Of a stretch of 64,000 nt of DNA, positions 60,540 to 64,000 are shown piece after piece. Position 1 is the first letter of the stretch; every line of letters begins with the position of its first letter. The stretch comes from Symsagittifera roscoffensis. Taxonomy: Eukaryota > Xenacoelomorpha > Acoela > Convolutidae. The stretch is taken from the NCBI RefSeq assembly GCF_963678635.1, contig NC_087063.1:48991220-49055219 (forward strand), given 5' to 3'. A program made the position numbers and the translations under genes. A model generated the notes under the pieces. That model did no database searches, was not told where the DNA came from, and saw only the letters and a list, made by a program, of their open reading frames with translations.

Positions 60540-62740
60540 CAGAAAGAGCCCGCAAAGTTATTTTCAATCAATTAACACATAAAGTAACACGTAAAGTAAA
60601 TCAGGTTAATGGAATTATCAGGTAATGACAAATTACTTTGAAAGAGCTCGTTATAAGGAATTAACTCTGGTTTAATTATATAACGATCTCACAATTCGAA
60701 ATAAGATGGGTTGTCCTTTTTCTTAAGCAGCCCACGAAATCAATCTCTAAAATTAACCGTTTTCTCAAGCTTCTAGAATAGGTTCTCACTTCGATCCGTA
60801 CACAGATTAACAGTCAGGCTACACAAGCACTTTGTGTTATTCTCTCAACTTACGATCGGAACTACACACTTCTCTCGGTTTTGGTTAATTTTTCTCTCTT
60901 CTACAAGCCGCGTACCAAACCCCCACAGTTGTGGAAAATAAATATCCCCTTCCCATATAAGTCCCGACATTCACTGCGGTGCATTCCACGTTCGTCCTGT
61001 AAGCTAAAGGTTCCTTCGGTACACCAGTTCTAAAAGCTAAACTCATTCGGGCTATTCGGATCGCTTCATATAAATAATACGCTTAACTGAACCTCAGCTA
61101 AAGTTCGCGTTTAAATGACAGCAATTCCAAGGTTTTTATTTGGTTTATCCCACACAGGAACCCACGAATCCGCTTAAATCCCTACTCATAGAGGTTCAAA
61201 AAATCTGACTTTGGATATATTCCAGTTTCAATTGCCTAGCCTTTAGGGAAAAGCCGTTCCACCTCTTGGAATCCGATCAAGCCAATAAACAACCCCCCTT
61301 GAAGCTGATAAAATCATATCCTGTGTCCCCATATTACTCTGACGAATTAGCTCCCATTCCTTCTGCATCTGTGAACCAATAACTCTGTGACAACTTCGGT
61401 CCCACTTTCAAATATCTACTTCTATTCCGTTAGTCAAGCTATGGCTGACCCCAGTATTTACTAAGTCCCTCTTGTTAATTCCAATCTTCTATTATAATTT
61501 ACAAAGGACAGGATTTTTTCGATTAACTCTTTCCGATCCCGTATCTAAATTTTTCCTAGCTAGTCCCCCACTCATAAGTGAGTTCCGTTATCGTCCCCTT
61601 TGCTCCAGGATACTCATGGGGAATCAGCACTGTCGCTAGGATCTTTTTTGTGTATTTCCGAGTCATTCTGGGGGTAACAGTTCCAAGGGTCAATTAAGGG
61701 TCATCCGGGGTCACCAGAGGTCAAGAAAGTGTCAATGAGTTCAGGGCCGCGTGGAGGTCCTAACTGCCAAGTTCCATCCATACCCGACTAATACTCTCCG
61801 AGTTATCAGTTTTCAAAGGCTCATTATCACATTTTCCGGGGATTGACTATTAACACCGGAAGGAGCCAACGGAGAGGGTTTGCTTGCCAGACGTCTTTTT
61901 CCGGGGCTTGGGTCTACTACACATTAACGCCATAAAATCAAAAATGCCCTCGCTCCCTATTTTGCACAAATTGACTATTTCCGGTCCAAGAGGTATTTTT
62001 CCACAGTGCTAATAACTTCCGGTCGGACCGTCGGATTCGATCCAAGCTCAAACGCCATGCTTGTCATACAACTACCTACAAACCTTCCAAGTTTCCGCTT
62101 CCTAGGGTCATCAGGGGTCAAGGAATAGCTTCCAGAAGTCAAAGGTTTTTTTTTTGCACAGGCCATAAAACCGGAAGTAGGGGTCCGAAGGGTCTGGGAT
62201 TTCAAACTTAAGCTTCCCTCATCAGGGGTTTCCATATAATAAAGTTTGGGGTCAATCCTATTGCTAGGTACCAAGTCCCGATAGGGCGATTTGCACTTCC
62301 GGTAACCGTTATCACTCGGCCCCAGGGGGTCCCCCGGGTCGACAGTTTTGCATGCCCGGGTTAAATAATCAGTAGTATCCCTCCTGTGAATTTCACAAAG
62401 ATCCTACCAGTGGTTCCTAATCCGTGGGGAAGGGGTAGCACGATCTATCCTCACGCCAATTTTCCTCCAAAGACGGGACAAATTCCTCAGTGAAGAGGCT
62501 ATTTTGAGCTTAGTGCCTTATTAACTTTTCTGTTTGCTGAGTTGGCTAACCAATCTCTTTAGCATACTACCAATTTTAGTCTTTTTGTGTTAGATACAAC
62601 TTGATATTCGCATTCGCCATGGACTACGAAGATTACTTTGATATCTCACGTTACCTCCGAGCTAAGTCGGAAGGTAAAGGTACCTACCCCTTTGTTTTCC
62701 GGCTAAGTAGATAACCGTCCTAGATTAAATGAGATGTGAG
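60540..62740. repeat. Diverged copy of the same unit
   Basis: Collinear with 55,320-57,532 with frequent substitutions and small gaps, so it is an older unit of the array. The corresponding minus-strand ORFs are only partly kept (for example 62,274-61,975). Confidence 0.85.
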
Positions 62741-63545
62741 CTAATTGTTTTTTTCCAATTTTACATTAAAATACTGCTGGTTAGATTGTGAATAAGTATT
62801 TGATTCTGTATTAGGTTTTACTCGCAAAATCCAATACAGAATTTTGCTTGGAAAAAAAACTGCTTTTGACCCGTACTGTAGTGAATTTTGGGTATGCTGC
62901 ATTTCTGTCTGCCAAAGTTTCCAAATATTGTGTACACGCAGTTGTTTCATTTGAGGCTATTTTCACGTAATCAAGATCCGTCGAATCTATTTTTTGTGCC
63001 TATCACCTGAAAACTGTGGAGAAACTTTGTGTGCGTGTGTGTATCGGAATTGGCCAAAAATTGTACCAAATTAAAATTTTTCAACCGTAATTCAAATGAC
63101 CGAAAAAAATTCGAGCAAACAAACCAAACTAGCGCCCTGAAAACTTTTTTGAAGCAGGTAAAACCCATTTTAAAAGTTTTTCAACGCCATTTTGAGAACC
63201 AAAAATTCAAAAAAAATTGCAATAAAACAAATTGAAAATTGAAAAAAAATTAAATTTCTTTTTTTCTTCTTTTTTTCTAGTCTGTTTTTCTCAAACAATT
63301 TCGTCCACTTCAATTTTGTCCACAATTTTGTCCACTATACTACTATGACTGTCCATTATGCCTATTTTTAGTTTTGCGTCAGATTCTTTCATCACATCAT
63401 GCAGAAAAAAATTACACTGATTAAAACGAAAGCAAGGCTTTTCCACACTCTGGATTAGATGTTTTACACTGTCAATTGGTATTTAATACGTTGTGTTTCA
63501 CGTTAAGTATTTCTCGTTGTGTATTCAAGACAAAGTAATATTTTC

Positions 63546-64000
63546 TAAGAAATTTTTTGGAGACTTTGGACGGAACATTCTGAGCTACTTGCACATCAAT
63601 TGGCTATTCTTGCTAGTATTTGATTTTATGCTGCGTTTTTTGGCGTGAACACAAAATAAAGTTTCGAATGAGATAGGGCGTCTATTTTTATCATCTTGCA
63701 ATACATCGAAAACATATAAAAATATAAAATCTGGAAATCCGGGAATAAAATCATAGATGTTTTTTTTTCAAAAAATCTACCATCGCAGCCAGAGGATGAT
63801 TAATAAGTAGATCAAAGTTTGATAAAACGTACTGTTTGAGAAACAGAACAAGATTTTTAATGGTAGCAGACTGGATTTTTATAAAGTATACCCTCGTTGT
63901 AAGCAAATGTGTTTTATTCTCCGACTACATAGCAGGAAAACAGTTTTTCGTTTTGGTTATCTTTTGCCCTTCATTGGTTCCCTGGTTTGAGGTCACCGAC
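63546..64000. other. Sequence beyond the recognisable array
   Basis: Similarity to the 3.3-kb unit ends near 63,545. 63,570-63,625 resembles 10,396-10,450 next to anoctamin exon 10. No gene recognised. Confidence 0.4.

Larger units (their letters stand above)
53690..63545. repeat. Tandem array of a roughly 3.3-kb unit
   Basis: The landmark TTTTCCACACTCTGGA occurs near 53,700, 60,120 and 63,440, followed each time by the same sequence. The spacing 60,120 to 63,440 is 3.3 kb. The 53,700 to 60,120 spacing is also 3.3 kb after subtracting the 1.2-kb insert at 54,110 and the extra 1.89-kb duplicate. The unit has a GC-richer part (55,640-57,530 type) and an AT-rich linker (59,419-60,530 type). Minus-strand ORFs of 80-100 codons in the GC-richer part recur in the copies, but I recognise no family and the frames break in the diverged copy, so I treat the unit as probably noncoding. 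Confidence 0.75.

Overview
The window looks like AT-rich nuclear DNA of an invertebrate animal. It holds a spliced host gene with large introns, GT-AG junctions and pyrimidine-rich acceptors, together with Ty3/gypsy LTR retrotransposons, Maverick/Polinton-like fragments, short DNA elements with terminal inverted repeats (TIRs) and satellite-like arrays. I see no prokaryotic operon, rRNA, tRNA or CRISPR. The sequence does not let me name the phylum.

Host gene. An anoctamin (TMEM16) gene lies on the minus strand. Ten consecutive exons (E2-E11, 21,154 down to 6,301) join with matching codon phases. They encode an acidic N-terminal stretch, the cytosolic dimerisation domain, the first membrane segment, the extracellular Cys-rich loop and the start of the second membrane segment. 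A further ORF at 34,178-33,694 ends in a consensus donor in the phase E2 needs, so it is probably the first coding exon (E1). The rest of the channel/scramblase core lies beyond position 1. The introns have been colonised: E1-E2 by an intact gypsy element (antisense to the gene), E6-E7 by a decayed gypsy element (same sense), E10-E11 by a TIR element full of satellite, and the intron after E11 by Polinton-like debris.

Layout. 1-6,290: Polinton-like fragments (exonuclease-like ORF, integrase, A32-like packaging ATPase). 6,301-21,154: anoctamin exons, with a satellite-bearing TIR element at 7,043-8,930 and decayed gypsy G2 at 12,247-19,499. 23,431-29,966: intact gypsy G1 with one 1,904-codon ORF. 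30,835-32,278: TIR element C. 33,694-34,178: probable anoctamin exon 1. 36,640-46,844: shattered, duplicated gypsy G3 mixed with another repeat. 49,027-49,984 and 52,958-53,383: TIR elements A and B. 50,640-51,660: a second satellite domain related to the one in the anoctamin intron. 53,690-63,545: tandem array of a roughly 3.3-kb GC-richer unit, with one nearly perfect 1.89-kb duplication and a 1.2-kb TIR element inserted in it.

Most notable: (i) in two diverged gypsy elements the Gag start codon straddles the LTR/primer-binding-site junction, so the tRNA primer site encodes the Gag N-terminus; (ii) a family of TIR elements with CCCGGGYTGA ends, one of which carries satellite arrays between its ends; (iii) a second TIR family (ACGAGGCCAA ends) loaded with the palindrome TTGCGGAATCCGCAA, with a paralogous empty site in the 3.3-kb array. 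All assignments rest on reading the sequence and on remembered family motifs; no database search was run.
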